Below are positions 1 to 11,688 of a stretch of DNA of 64,000 nt, piece after piece. The first letter of the stretch is position 1. Every line of letters starts with the position of its first letter. The notes under the pieces are model-generated. The model did no database searches. It worked only from the letters and a program-made list of their open reading frames with translations, and was not told where the DNA came from. This DNA comes from Hyparrhenia diplandra. Its lineage: Eukaryota > Streptophyta > Magnoliopsida > Poales > Poaceae. Made by a program: the position numbers and the translations under genes. The stretch lies in the NCBI GenBank assembly GCA_015847255.1, contig JADLZK010005562.1, positions 62,001-126,000 of the forward strand. Reading direction: 5' to 3'.

Positions 1-584
1 TTCCTTTCTCTGCCATTGGAGGATTGCGAGTCGGACAGAGTAAACAAGAGAGTGGATGGTGATTCTAGATCTCTACACGGCTCTATTTATAAAGGATCAC
101 TAGAGCCAATGTTGAGGAGCATTAAATTGGAATACCAGACGACGCCTGGATTCTAGAAAGTACTGTCAAAGTATTCGGGTTCTTTTGCCAAATGAGTGTT
201 ATGAATAGCCATTTGGCAAGATATCTACGTTTTGTGTTGTGATTTCTCGTTGGATGACTTTAGTGTTTTTCCAGTGGTAGATATATTGGGAAAGGTGAGA
301 GGAGGATTTCTGATTAAATGAAGCATTGAATAGTGTTTGGAATTCTCCAGAAAGCCGGATTTTATGTGAAGATTGGATCCATTCGGCTATGATGACGTCA
401 TGCTATTCGGCAGGGGCTATTCCGTTAATTCGTTCGGGAAATTGATTTAGGTGATTGATTGATATTCACAAAGGAAGACTAAATTGTGACACAAAAATAG
501 CATGGAGGTCATCATGGAATAAGAGCAACAAAAGAAATTTTTATTATCATAACCACCCCTAGGTACAAACTAAAATGCTTTAAC
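1..584. other. No gene recognised; 3' flank of a minus-strand transposon-associated locus
   Basis: No convincing coding region on either strand. A TATA-like string lies near 82-92 on the plus strand, but no ORF follows it closely. The segment lies immediately downstream of the minus-strand locus at 585-1447 and may be its 3' flank or part of the same repeat. Confidence 0.3.
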
Positions 585-1447
585 CTAGCATTTCAAAGAA
601 CTTCTCGAGGAGGGTGGCTTCGGAGATGGCGGCGGTGTCCTCGTCGTACTTGGCGAAGAGCGACTACGGACCGACGTCGATATTCGCCGGGAAGCCAGAG
701 CTAGAGCCTTTGATAGACGGTGAAGTCCTACTTCGCTTGCGTCGACAGCGCGCCACGCCCAAGCCGGCGCCGATGAAGAGGCCGTTGATGGAGACCTGAT
801 CGATGCCATCATTGACACGATCAAGACGGTCCACCAGCGTCGCCCCGCGAGCCTTCACCTTGTCCATAATGACGTCGGCCACGACCTTCAACCGGGCGTT
901 CTCGGCTGAAAGCTCTACAAGTTGAGAAATCAAGCCTTGTCAGAAAAACAAAAATAAGGCGATGGATTGGAGAAAAATAAATGAGGGTTTTTAGCACAGA
1001 ACCGCCGATGGTTTTGGAGGAATTGCCTCCGCTGCTCCTCCCACTCCAACTCCTTAGTGGACATCTTTCGGGAGTACCTTTGTACTCATCCTAGATCTTT
1101 CGCAAGATCCTTGCGGATGGCGGCGACTAGGGAGTACGTATACTCTAGCTCCGACTCCGACGAGTAGGACGAGGAGTTGGAGGCCGCTGAGCTTGTGGCC
1201 TGCGCTGAAGCGGCTGGCAGAGCTGTCCTCCTCAGGGGAGGAAGTGGATGCTCCCTGCCCGTGGCCTGGATATCACTGAACAAGATTGAAAGGAATTTGC
1301 GTCAATAACAGATTCAAGAAGATGAACAGTAGATGCAAGGGGCCAGAGTGTGCAGATAACTTACCCGACTCGGCGATGAGGAGCACGGCTCCCTTCCGCC
1401 TCATCTTTGGCCGCGCATTTGCCAAGATTGCACACTGGGCCAGCCAT
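585..1447 (-). pseudogene. Spliceable transposon-associated gene of unknown function, probably broken
   Basis: A minus-strand, moderately GC-rich locus with gene-like structure. The chosen start at 1447 opens a frame that crosses a GT-AG intron at 1276-1364 (89 bp) and stays open to a stop at 1086-1088, giving about 90 residues with a Ser-rich middle. Two more coding blocks follow. One near 1000-1065 starts MSTKELEWEEQRRQFLQNHR. One at 664-933 reads through an ISQLVELSAENARLKV segment that looks like a coiled coil. I recall similar short multi-exon proteins recurring in maize, sorghum and rice repeats, often near large Gypsy elements, but cannot run a search. A TATA box lies about 110 bp upstream. 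How the exon blocks join is unclear, and the frames do not connect simply, so a pseudogene is likelier than an active gene. Confidence 0.4.
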
Positions 1448-1553
1448 GGATGATCTCGGCGGTCTTCTTGGATTGGTTTCGAGAAAAGGAGGCAAGAAGG
1501 CAAAGGCAGGATCTGTTTGAATTGAGATGATGGAAGAAGCCGGGAGATGGTTT

Positions 1554-1561
1554 TATTTATA
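1554..1561 (-). promoter_or_regulatory. TATA box upstream of the minus-strand spliceable locus
   Basis: The minus strand reads TATAAATA here, about 107 bp upstream of the candidate ATG at 1447, a plausible plant TATA position given a short 5' UTR. The call rests on motif and spacing only. Confidence 0.4.
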
Positions 1562-1803
1562 AGCCAAGATAGGAGATCGTGGCAAACCACGGATCAGATT
1601 GTGGCACGTATCTCGAAAGTGGATTGGAATGCCGAACGGTAGCAAAGAAGTTTTCGGAACTGCCATTTGAATGGGCCGGGTCTTTGAATGGGCTTTGGCT
1701 CATGAAAGATTATGAGAATTGGTGGTCATAACATATGTATATGTGTCATAAGTATGCTTGTTTCCCCTGATTTGGATGTAAATTGGCAGTATAAAATGGT
1801 CGA

Positions 1804-4800
1804 TGTTGGTATATCATATAGTATAAAATTAATAGACATTTAAAACTAAAATAAGGGCTTAAAATGAATATCAACATAGTTTAGGGGCCTGACTTACATT
1901 ATTCCATGAGTTTTGGTGATTTATATGTTTTCAGGGATTAAATAGTAAAATGCCCAGAGTTTGCAAGCCCTACGACACAAAGACTTATCCGCGAAGCTAC
2001 TCGACTTGAAACCCACACAAGAATATTCTAGAAAACACCGGAGGACACGACCCACAAGACGGGCCCACACGATAGTGACCCGGGGGTGGCTGTAACACCC
2101 CTGGTGTTAATCAACTAAAATTTTGCCATGTCATCATGATCATCATAAAGCATGCATGATTAGAAAATTTGAAATGCATCAAATTAAAATAAGTTTATAT
2201 TTTAGAGAATTGTTTGTGCTTAAGAATTTTAGAGTGATTTAATTTTTTTTTAATTTATGTTTTTGATCCTAAGTGTGTTGTTGTATGATGGTTTGATAGT
2301 ATAGGTTGGGAATCTGAAATTTGAATCAAATTCAAGTTTGAATTGAGCTTTGAAAACCCTAATTCCTATCCCTCTTTTACCCCCTTTTCCATAATTCAAA
2401 ATCTAAGCAAAATTTGCCAAAACTTCCAAAAGCCAAGTTGTAGATCTTGTTTTGATGTACAAAAGAGGTGTACAAAGTTTTTGAAGTTTTTAAATAAATT
2501 TTAAAGTAATTTTGAATTCAAAATTCTTCCATTTTGACCACATTTCAAAAAGTCATTTTTAGAGGCCGAATTTGAAAATCTTTCAATTGTGAAAATTGTA
2601 GATCTTGAAAAATTAGGCCAAGTTACTTTTTGGAGTTTTTCAAGTTCAGTTCAAATTTTGGGAGAATTTGATCAAATTCAGAAAAGTTAGGGTTTTGAGT
2701 GCTACAAAGTGAGCGAGGGGGTTCTTTGTTCCCCTCCATACCGGCATGTCGCGGGAGCGCCGCCGTGGCGTTCTCGGCGTTCAGCGCGTCCACCCCGCGC
2801 TCGGCCACCGGGACGTCTTCGCGAAGCACCCCGCCACGTCCCCGTCCTTTTCCTTCTCCATTTAAGACGACGAGGCCGCCGTCCTCTTCTTTCTTTTCCT
2901 GTCGTCGCCGTCGTCGAGCCCTCTGTCCGCCGTCGGTTTTCGCCGTCATTGCTCCACCTCTCTCCATCCCACCTTGCAACCAGCTCCGCCGTATCCTTGC
3001 GCATCGTTTGGAGTAGTTAGCGCCTTGTCTCGCAGCCGGAAGCAGCCGCGCGCCGTCTTCTTCTTCGTGGCCGGCAACCGCGCCGCCGCACGTCGTCTCA
3101 CCGTGGCCAGCACGCTCTGGTGAGCTTCACGGCGAACCAACTTGCGCCCTAGCTCCGTTTTGTCGTCCTAATTCTCGTGCGCTCGATGGTTTTCGCAGTC
3201 GGGGTCTCAAGTCGCCGGAACGCGATCCTTGCCGCCGGAGTACACCGCCGTTGCCGCTGTCACCGCCGACGACCCTTCTCCGTCATATCTCCGACCCATC
3301 CAACGTGAGCACCGTGTTCCCCGTGATCCAGTGCAGCCGTAGCACCTTTTATTTTGAACTCTACTACACTGTGGTCGCCGGAACGTCGACGCCGACGAGG
3401 TCCGTCGTGGCAGCCGCACGCGCCGCGTTCTTTGTTCGCGCGTAGGACCGGTTAGGGCTAGTTTAGTTGAGGGTTCGGGTTCGCTCGATGGTGCCGGACT
3501 CGCCGGGTACCCTCATCGTCGCCGGAGTTGGCTCCGGTGAGCGGCGCCACGCCCCGCCGCGCCGCCGGGCCGCCATGGGCTGCCGGCGTGCTCGGCCGCG
3601 GCATTTCGAGGGAGGGCAAAAGGGTGCTAGGTGATGCGCGGTGTCGAGGGGAGTCCGTGGGTGCAACCACGCACCGGGAGTGGAGAGATGGCGGGAGTAG
3701 CATTTACCCACCCCTCTTGGTCAAACCGTCATTAGGCGGGGTAGGGAGGTGGAGTACTCGTGCTCGGGTGGCGCAGCCTCGTTCCCGTTTTGGACAAATC
3801 TGAAAGAAGGTTGATATATGCAAGCTTAAGTGCTACATATGTCGTGTGGTTAGGGATCCCTAGCCGGGTATAATCGGTTCATGAATCGCCGTTGCTTCTC
3901 GGTTATGGAGACCCGTTCTTACGCCCATTCATCGTAGTAAATGATGGAATATGTTTTTGAGGAAAGAAAGTTGGCATAAGAAAAATATGTTTGCTCTAGA
4001 ATAGGATAACCTAGAGTATATGAGCTACTAATCTGAATTAAAAATATTGAAAGTAAGGATTCACTTATAGTAAGCTTTTTCGCAAAAAGAGTTCTTGATT
4101 CTTGCTAAAGCCTTACCTTGACTCCTAAGACCAAAGCATTCCCGAAGTCTTCTCCTCTTTTCTTTGTCGGGTAAGTCTTGTTGAGTACTCCCGTACTCGG
4201 GGTTCTTTGACCCTTGTTGTAGGAGCAGGTCATGAGCAAGGCTTGTTTTGGTCCCCTTTGCATGACGGTGTACCGGGAGGAAGATGATTTAGTAGAGTTG
4301 AACCCTCGGGCGGGGTTGTCGGTGTATTATATGTATAATGTTACTCCAATAATTCCGGGCTTGTAATAATGTCACTTAAGTTTGTTTATTTGAACAAATG
4401 TTTTGTAAAAATTATGGTTATGTAATCCTTCCGCTATTTACTCTGATGTATTTTGAATAAAAAGTTGTAATACTGCACTGACTTGTTAATGAGATCCTGT
4501 TCGGAAGATTAATAGCACTTTCTAGATTATTGGGAACTCGTGCATAGTGATTAGAGGTCTTAATGACAATGATAAGTGCATGTGGGCCCTGTAATTTAGG
4601 AGGTTCTGTTACAGTGGCCGCGCCCATGGGGCCCACAATCAGCCTCTCCTTCTTATGTCAGTTCAATACCGCCACTAAGGTGCAATCTACGCCGCTCCTC
4701 AAGGTTGGTTTGATCTAAGGGCTACGGTGCATCCTCGGGGCTATATAACAAGACCCCTTGACCCCGGGTGAAACCCTAAGTCATTCTACTCCATACCAAG

Positions 4801-5969
4801 TCCCATCATGAAGACCCAAGTCAAGATCCCAAGCCCTAGTTCCACCATAATTAGAGCATTAGCGATCTAGGCTAGTTCTAGAGGAAGTCAAGCCTGTCTT
4901 GGATTCTCTCTTGTATCTAATTTATAAGTATTTGGTTAGAATACAATTGCTATGATTTTATTCTACTCAATGATTATATTCTTAGTTATATGTTTCCATG
5001 CTTATTATGATTATATATCTAGTTTAGTAAGTTTGTTTTATATTCTAGCATGGAGTCATATAGCCCTTAGTTGCGCACTTTATGGGTGGTCAACAATGTG
5101 TAAACATGGTGTTTATACAACGTTTGCTGCGATTTGCACCCTATATTCGGGATGTGTGGTAGATCGTGGATGTGATATTGCCATTGAGTCCTATGTAATC
5201 CACCCCGAATGTAGGGCTAGGTGAGCTTTATAACTATGGTAGACTTACTTTGTTCCTGATCTTCCTTAGTAATGTTCACCATGTGTAGATATATTGCTTT
5301 CATGCCATGATGACTAGATGTATTGCGCTAATTGTAGTATGGATTGACATATAAGTAGGAGTAACTTCGAATATTACATGCTGCTCTACCTGCGTACCAT
5401 GTTATTTAGCCAGTTATGATACATTCTAGTGGCATACCATGATCTTCGTCTTGGCAGTTATCATTATCAATTAGCATTATTTATCATTATTATGTGACTC
5501 GTCCTAGTTTGAGTTTAGTTTGATGCATATGGTTTACTCTACATTACCACACTACAAGTGAATCAATCAATCTACCCATAACCCTACCCCTTCCCCTGTG
5601 GTAAAATATAAATACGATACGGATAGACTCCCGGTGAAGTGCTACAATTGGTATTTCTATCTCTGTATTTGCAGATACTATATTCATATTATTATTGCAA
5701 GAGATTCAAGTGTCATATTAAGAATACCATTCACGCATTTCTTAGCGTTGTTGCTAGGGTGACAGACCAGTACGTAGGCAATGCTAGAATGTGTGGTACA
5801 CCTTTTTGTGCCTATCCTGGTGAGATTAATTGCACTATGGATAATGTTGCAGAGACATACACCATAACTAATTCCGTCTAACTTATTTTAACTCTCCGCC
5901 CTAACCGTTTTTTGGAATGTGAGATTAACTCCACATCCGGCTGACTTATTAGATAGATACCATTATACA
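1804..5969 (+). mobile_element. Old Athila-like Ty3/Gypsy LTR, plus orientation, split by a later solo LTR
   Basis: Starts TGTTGG. Parts of it (for example about 1850-1960 and 4900-5220) match, on the opposite strand, the Athila-like LTRs at 40054-41833, 52512-54299 and 55199-56827. The stretch with 'ccatgagttttggtgattta' is shared with the LTR near 56700. A degenerate primer-binding site (ttctggtgccatttttggg) follows the 3' end, comparable to the intact site at 52485-52503. With the nested insertion removed the LTR is about 1.64 kb, close to the 1.63-1.79 kb of the others. The partner LTR is missing; only a short internal remnant follows. Confidence 0.6.
2091..4613 (+). mobile_element. Solo LTR of a Gypsy element (about 2.5 kb) with perfect 5 bp target duplication
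   Basis: Begins TGTAACACCCC and ends TTCTGTTACA, the inverted TGTAAC/GTTACA termini of many grass Gypsy LTRs. It is flanked by identical GTGGC at 2086-2090 and 4614-4618. No internal domain, primer-binding site or second LTR lies inside, so it is a solo LTR left by recombination between the two LTRs. The GC-rich block at about 2700-3800 opens frames on both strands, but these are composition-driven low-complexity Arg/Pro/Ala frames and I do not call genes there. Confidence 0.8.
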
Positions 5970-6340
5970 TTTCTGGTGCCATTTTTGGGTTGGATCTTAA
6001 ATCCATCCTTTTGTGATTGCGTTAAGAGATGTGAACAGTCGATAACGACCGCCAACAAAGGCCACCTAGAACGTCGACGAAATTCGCGGAGAATGCCACC
6101 GGACAACAGATTAGATGGGTTAGAGAGAAGAAATTATGGTTTGAGGAGTTGGTAGTTGATCTTTGATCAATTGGATGTAGATGGGATCAAATCGGCCATG
6201 AACCTCTTTATTATATAGAGCAGGGTGGTCTTATCCTTTTAGGAAACCGTCCTTGGACATCTCCAATCTCCAAAACCGACCAAAACACAATTTAGGAAAC
6301 AATCGGTTCAAATCAGATCTCGTACGGACACAGCCTGTCG
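5970..6340 (+). other. Degenerate internal remnant behind the old Athila-like LTR
   Basis: Starts with a primer-binding-site-like string and continues without a protein I can recognise. An open frame at 5919-6155 has no identifiable domain. Probably the first part of the element's internal region. Confidence 0.35.
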
Positions 6341-6343
6341 CGC

Positions 6344-6478
6344 GACCGGACGCCGGACCGAACACACAGATGTCAGCGCCCGGTCACTTCCAGAGACGCT
6401 TGTAACACGGTGTTTGATCGGACTCCGGACCGGACGCGCAGGTGCAACGTCCGGTCAATTCCAGAAACGCCTGTTTTG
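6344..6478. repeat. Two degenerate tandem copies of a GC-rich unit of about 72 bp
   Basis: Copy 1 starts GACCGGACGCCGGACC at 6344 and copy 2 starts GATCGGACTCCGGACC at 6416. Both continue with a 'CGGTCA-TTCCAGA-ACGC' core. It is likely a repeat fragment of a larger element; nothing coding is seen. Confidence 0.5.
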
Positions 6479-6630
6479 GTTTAAGTTTGGCTATGTCTAG
6501 AATTTTACCATGCCTTAGTCCAAGCCAATTTTGGGTGTCAACATAAATCTAACTTGGAAGGTGCATCACACGTAATTCATCTTCCTAGGCACCGATGAGA
6601 AGTGCTCGGTAGAGCCACATGAGGATCACT

Positions 6631-6696
6631 GCGTGCTCTGGTGAGAAAATGGAATAAACTAGTGCGTGCTCCGGTGAGAAAATGGAATAAACTAGA
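6631..6696. repeat. 33 bp direct tandem duplication
   Basis: The unit beginning GCGTGCTC and ending AATAAACTAG is repeated head to tail at 6631-6663 and 6664-6696, with about two base differences. No gene context. Confidence 0.75.
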
Positions 6697-6829
6697 GCGC
6701 GAAATCTCAAAAAAAATTTGGACCATTTCTCGATTTGTGCATGTCATCCTAGTGCAGCGGCCATGCTAATCTTCTCCCTCCAAAGAGAAATTATTAGGCA
6801 GGGAAAAACAGCTTATAATGAAAGTTGTC

Positions 6830-6985
6830 TCGCATTGCACTAGCGAGGTGGCACTAATTAAACATCATTAGATTTTTTTTGAGGGGCATTAAACATCATT
6901 AGATTCCTCGCATTGCACTAGCGAGGTGGCACTAATTAAACATCATTAGATTTTTTTTGAGGGGCATTAAACATCATTAGATTCC
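6830..6985. repeat. Perfect 78 bp tandem duplication
   Basis: The unit starts TCGCATTGCACTAGCGAGG and ends CATTAGATTCC. It occurs at 6830-6907 and again at 6908-6985 with no difference that I can see, including an 8-T run in each. The unit contains two copies of ATTAAACATCATTAGATT. The exact match suggests a recent local duplication. Confidence 0.85.
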
Positions 6986-6999
6986 TCCTACAGTGTCGC

Positions 7000-7423
7000 T
7001 CCACAACTAGATGCTGATGGGACCTGGCAGACGGTTGGGCTGCTTGCTTTCCACAGCACATTTAGTTGGGAGCCCAAAATAGGCCATGATACATATGCCC
7101 AATGCCCGGGAGGAATTGTAAATACTTTGCTCTTCCTTATCATTGAAAGCCGGTAACGGATCTTTTGAAAAAATATTGATAGTCAAAGTGGGGTACGTAG
7201 AGGCCTGCATATTAGACAATTACTAACTTTATTTGTATGACAAGACCTATTGGCACATTGATGCCAGACGTGTTACATAGCATAGGGTATACAAAAATAT
7301 TACATGTACAGAAAACAAATTTATTTATACACCACAAGACAAATATTACATGTTACAGGATACAAATTTATTTGCCATAACAACGGATACAAATTTACAG
7401 GATACAAATTTATTTGCTCTTCC
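7000..7423. other. No gene recognised; AT-rich flank downstream of the receptor-kinase pseudogene
   Basis: Contains short repeats of ggatacaaattta (about 7340-7410). A minus-strand frame at 7007-7219 has no recognisable kinase C-lobe motifs, although the sequence around 7130 shares 'aaggaagagcaaa' with the edge of the kinase frame at 7424. The 3' end of the pseudogene was apparently replaced here. Confidence 0.35.
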
Positions 7424-8439
7424 TTATTCCATGTTCACTTCTCCATGCAAGTTTGCATCCACACTCATAGTGCCTCCATGAAGAAGCTTGTGTGCAACTT
7501 GCACACGAAAATAGTCTCCCTGACCTTCAATATCACTGCAAGAATGTCGAATAGAGTTCCTCTTTCCTGATATGATCTCAAACAGGACCATCTCATAGCT
7601 ATAAACATCGACCTTGGGAGTAATAGGTGTTCCACTAATCCATTGCGGAGCAAGATATCCAATAGTTCCACACATTGTAGTCACAACATAACTGAAATCC
7701 CGCCCTAGAAGCTTCGCCATGCCAAAATCTGCAACTTTTGGAATGAAATACGAGTCGAGGAGTATGTTCTCTGGTTTGATATCACAAAGTGTATTATGCA
7801 GTCTCGACAACCATGATGCAAGTATGCTAGAGCTCTAGCAACACCCCGAGCTATTTGGTATCTGATGTTCCAATCTAGAACTGAACCATTACTTTGGAAC
7901 AGATGAGAATCCAAGGAGCCATTTGGCATGAGTTCGTACACCAGTAACCTCTTATCACCTTCGCAGCAAAATCCAACCAGTTTCACTAAATTTATATGAT
8001 GGATGATTCCAATCGAATTTACCTCAGCCCTGAATTGCTTCTCTCCTAGTGGGGGCCATCGAGCCTTTTCTTTGCTATGGCAATTGAGTCACTCAAGCAC
8101 CCCTTAAATACAGAACCAAAACCACATGTTCCTAGCTTGTTCTGCATGAATTTTTTTGTTGCATACTTGCAAGTCAGCATATTTGCATGCAATTATGCTA
8201 GTCCCACCTTGGTCATTGTCTACTCTAGGTCTAGAACATTTCCCCTTTCTCCTCCAAATCAATAAGAGCAAAATAAAAACCAAAGCAACAATGGTTGTGC
8301 CAATGGCAACACAAATGACCATGCCACTCCTATTGCCTGTCCCACTCCCAAACTCTACTGCAGCAAGGCGAAGGTAAATCATTTCTTCATTGCCACCGGT
8401 AGCTAAATTAAGTAAGTCGCCAAGCCAGATAGAGCAAAC

Positions 8440-10199
8440 TGTAACACCCCAAATTTGGCCTCTTTTGAAAATAGAATAAAATGATTTATTTAAGTATTTG
8501 TGCTCATAAAATATAGGAAAATAAATATTTTTATGAAATTAAAATTAACTATAAGGCTAGAGACATTTTTGTGCACTCATGCTGCTGCATTTTGTTTTGT
8601 GTTGACTGGTTTTTACCTAAAACAGTAATGTATTTGAAACTCATTTGAAAACTCCTTATTGAAATCTGTTCAAAATTTATAAAGAAAAAGAAAAGTGATT
8701 TATTTCCATCTCTGGAAATTGGCCGAAGGCCTCTTGCCTTCACTTCCTTGCCCGAGAAGCATCAAGTTTCATGTATTTACCAAACTGCCACTGATCATGT
8801 TTTGCCATTCAAATTCAAATGTTCATAACTTTTCTGTTTTGAATCCAAATTGATCCATTCAAATTGCGTTAGATTCGTAAGACCGTAATCTAGATGTTTA
8901 TGCCACTGTTCAGTAGGTTTCCAACTTTTAATTTTCGTAGTCATAATTAATTTATTATTTTATTCACGCAAATCTTGTCAAATGCGTAACTCATCCATTT
9001 TAGCTCCGATTTCCGTGATCTTTAGGTCTCGTGTGATCGTAGTGACGTGTAGAATAGGTTTATAAGCTTTTCAAACTGCTTTTGCACTGTTGGTGTATTG
9101 TTCTAATTGTAGCCTTGTTTGCCATGCATGATTGGATCCATGTGTTTGTGGGTTGCTAATTGGAATCGAGTAGATCGGTGAGCTTTATGTTGTTAATCTC
9201 GAAGAAGACCGTGATCTATAAGAAGTTGATGAAGAAGGTGTTTTTGGGAAAGTATTGGACTTGAAGAAAGGATCTATATTTAAGGCAAGTATAGTTCTGG
9301 GATATGCTATCTTTAAACCATGATCTTATGACTTGCTTAATGTTTATGTACTAAATGTTAAATATGAATTATTGATAACATGTTTCATAGGGTGAAAGAG
9401 ATATGTTTTGTTTATGAAGCTCTTAGCTCTCCATAAGGACTTATTCATTTATGATCATCCGGGATATACAGTACAACTATGGGGGCACATGGCTCTGGCT
9501 CTAGTTGTTCAAGGGTTTTACCTAACTTTGTTGGTGGTTTGCCAGAATTGGGAGAAACGGGGTTGTAGCTCTGTTGGCCACTTAATATTTTTAGGAGGGC
9601 CTTTGAACGGCTTTATATGGTTTTCATTTGTTTGGGGAGTCATGAACCTACTCGGTGGAAACCATGACCCGTAGTGAAAGTGTACACCTCTGCGCAGAGT
9701 TAAAAATTGTTATAACAGCCGTGTTCGCGGTCATGAACGGCCTTGGAGACATCTATGAATAGAATCACATGCTTATTATGTTGTTGATATTTAACTTGAT
9801 GTTTATAACTGTTGGCTATACATGCTTATTAAATTGTTCATGATTTATCGTTTCGGGCTATTCATTATTTATGTTATAATGATCATGGGTTTTTGGATAG
9901 ATATTGCCTAGCTATATTTGCATGAGTTCGACATGGACTCACTCTTGCTATTTCCCTCACACCTCAGGAAGTAGTTAGGCTTGTGATCAACCAGTCGGTC
10001 GTTCCTCGTGGAGTCTACACCGTAAGATCGAGTGTCTTTCCGCCCCGCTAGCCGAGGTTATGTCTTTTTATGTTATGTTTGTTATATTTTAAGCATTGTG
10101 AATTGATATTACCATTCATTTGTAAACTATATGTGAGATTTGACTTCCAGGGCTCACATATAGCATCATCTGGTTTTGTTCTTAAAACCGGATGTTACA
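8440..10199 (+). repeat. 5' LTR of the Tekay-like element
   Basis: 1760 bp, ending ACCGGATGTTACA, followed at once by the primer-binding site. It differs from the 3' LTR by scattered substitutions and small indels (for example near 8620 versus 11870), implying an insertion that is not recent. Confidence 0.85.
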
Positions 10200-11688
10200 A
10201 ATTGGTATCAGCTCCGTGCTGACTATAGGACGCAATCCTAGTTAGAATTGGACACATCCTAAGTATAAGAGTCAACTAGAGCTTGGCAGAAATAAGGAAC
10301 ATCATGGGGAAGCTCTTGAGGAGACTAATGAGTGGAGAAGTCATGCTGGACTACCAAGGATCAACGAAGTAGAGGAGGTGTTCCGACCCACCACCTGTAA
10401 AAGGTGTACCCTGGATGTCACTACAATCACACCATGTTTAAGTAGGAATTTATGCCCTTATGCAACAAAACGTTAGTAGCGAAAGTTGAGTCTGTGTGGT
10501 TGTGAACTTGAAATGTTTAGTTGCTTTGTGCTTATGATTAATGTTTGGTTTGGATCTTTGTATTGAGTGCAATGATCTTGTTGGTTTATCAACAATTTCA
10601 TTAGTTCATAGGCTTAAAGTTTAAGGATTTAGTGTAATAAATAGTCGGGGTGGTTTTCTTGTTTTCTGTCCAACCTGTCATCTCGGAGCAGTCTGTCTTC
10701 TTCGGCTTAAATATCAGCCCTTGGACCATCAAAAATCATGGAATAAATCTGGACAAAAGTAGACTTCCATACCTTTCTCTGAGCGCAAGAATCACCTTCA
10801 TATCAAATCTGGTTTGAGAGTTATAAAAATCACAAGATGATGCTACTGTGCTGTCAGGAAATCTGGAACAGATTCAATTATGTGTTGTTTTCGACCAACA
10901 TAAGTGTTGAATCTGGAAGAGTTATGCTAAGAAGATGTGGATGACACCACAAGCTAAAAAAAATTTTGGATCCAAAGTTTGAGTGACTTAACTTGAGCAG
11001 AGGTCACTAATGTTTGAAGTTGGGTGAATATTCTACTTTGGGACAAAAGTATTCATGTGAAGAAGGTTGGAAGGATACTTAGATCAATTTGAGGGTGCAA
11101 CTTGAGTGATAACAATAATAGTATAAAGTGAGTAACTAATAAAGTTCACATTGCAATAAGAGGAATCACAAGGATTAAATGAATGTAATGACAGAAGTGA
11201 CTAAGGAAATGCGATTAGAGGTTTGAGTATTTTAGCCTTAGTCATGCAAGATGGTAGTGGCTTAAACTCATGTGTTTATTTCTCTCAATCTATCTTTGAG
11301 TTACGAGTTCATCTTGAAGTTTGTGAGCTTGTCTTTTGGATTAACCTCTGTTTATGGTTGTCTATCCTTGTTGATGCTACCATTCTTGACCACCTGATGA
11401 CAATAGCTAGAGATAATGAAGTAGAGTTGCATCCAGACACCTAGGAGTATACCTACAAACCTGAGTGTTACCGCTAGTAAAGGATGTATGAAGCCGAAGA
11501 TTCAAGATCATGGAATAAGCAAGCATGTTATTCGGACAAAGATTAATAGACATCCAAAATAAGAGTAACCCCTACCAAGAAAATGGAAATATTCGAGGAG
11601 TGACAACGATTCGCAGACGGAGTATCTCAATCTCTTTGATCACCAGTTTCCGAATCTCGGGACGAGATTCATCTTAAGGGGGTAGATT

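Noticed and set aside
2623..3020. Overlapping frames on both strands in the GC-rich block
   Set aside because: Arg/Pro/Ala low-complexity frames open on both strands at once because of base composition, inside a solo LTR. No domain or splice pattern supports a gene.
9408..9674. Hydrophobic 88-residue frame in the Tekay-like 5' LTR, with a near copy at 12728-12952
   Set aside because: It repeats only because the LTR is duplicated. The two copies differ by small indels that change their ends, and LTRs of this type are not known to code.
10200..11688. Possible pol remnant in the interior of the Tekay-like element
   Set aside because: Frames such as 11223-11444 show no integrase, RNase H or reverse-transcriptase motif by eye. 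Left as non-coding.
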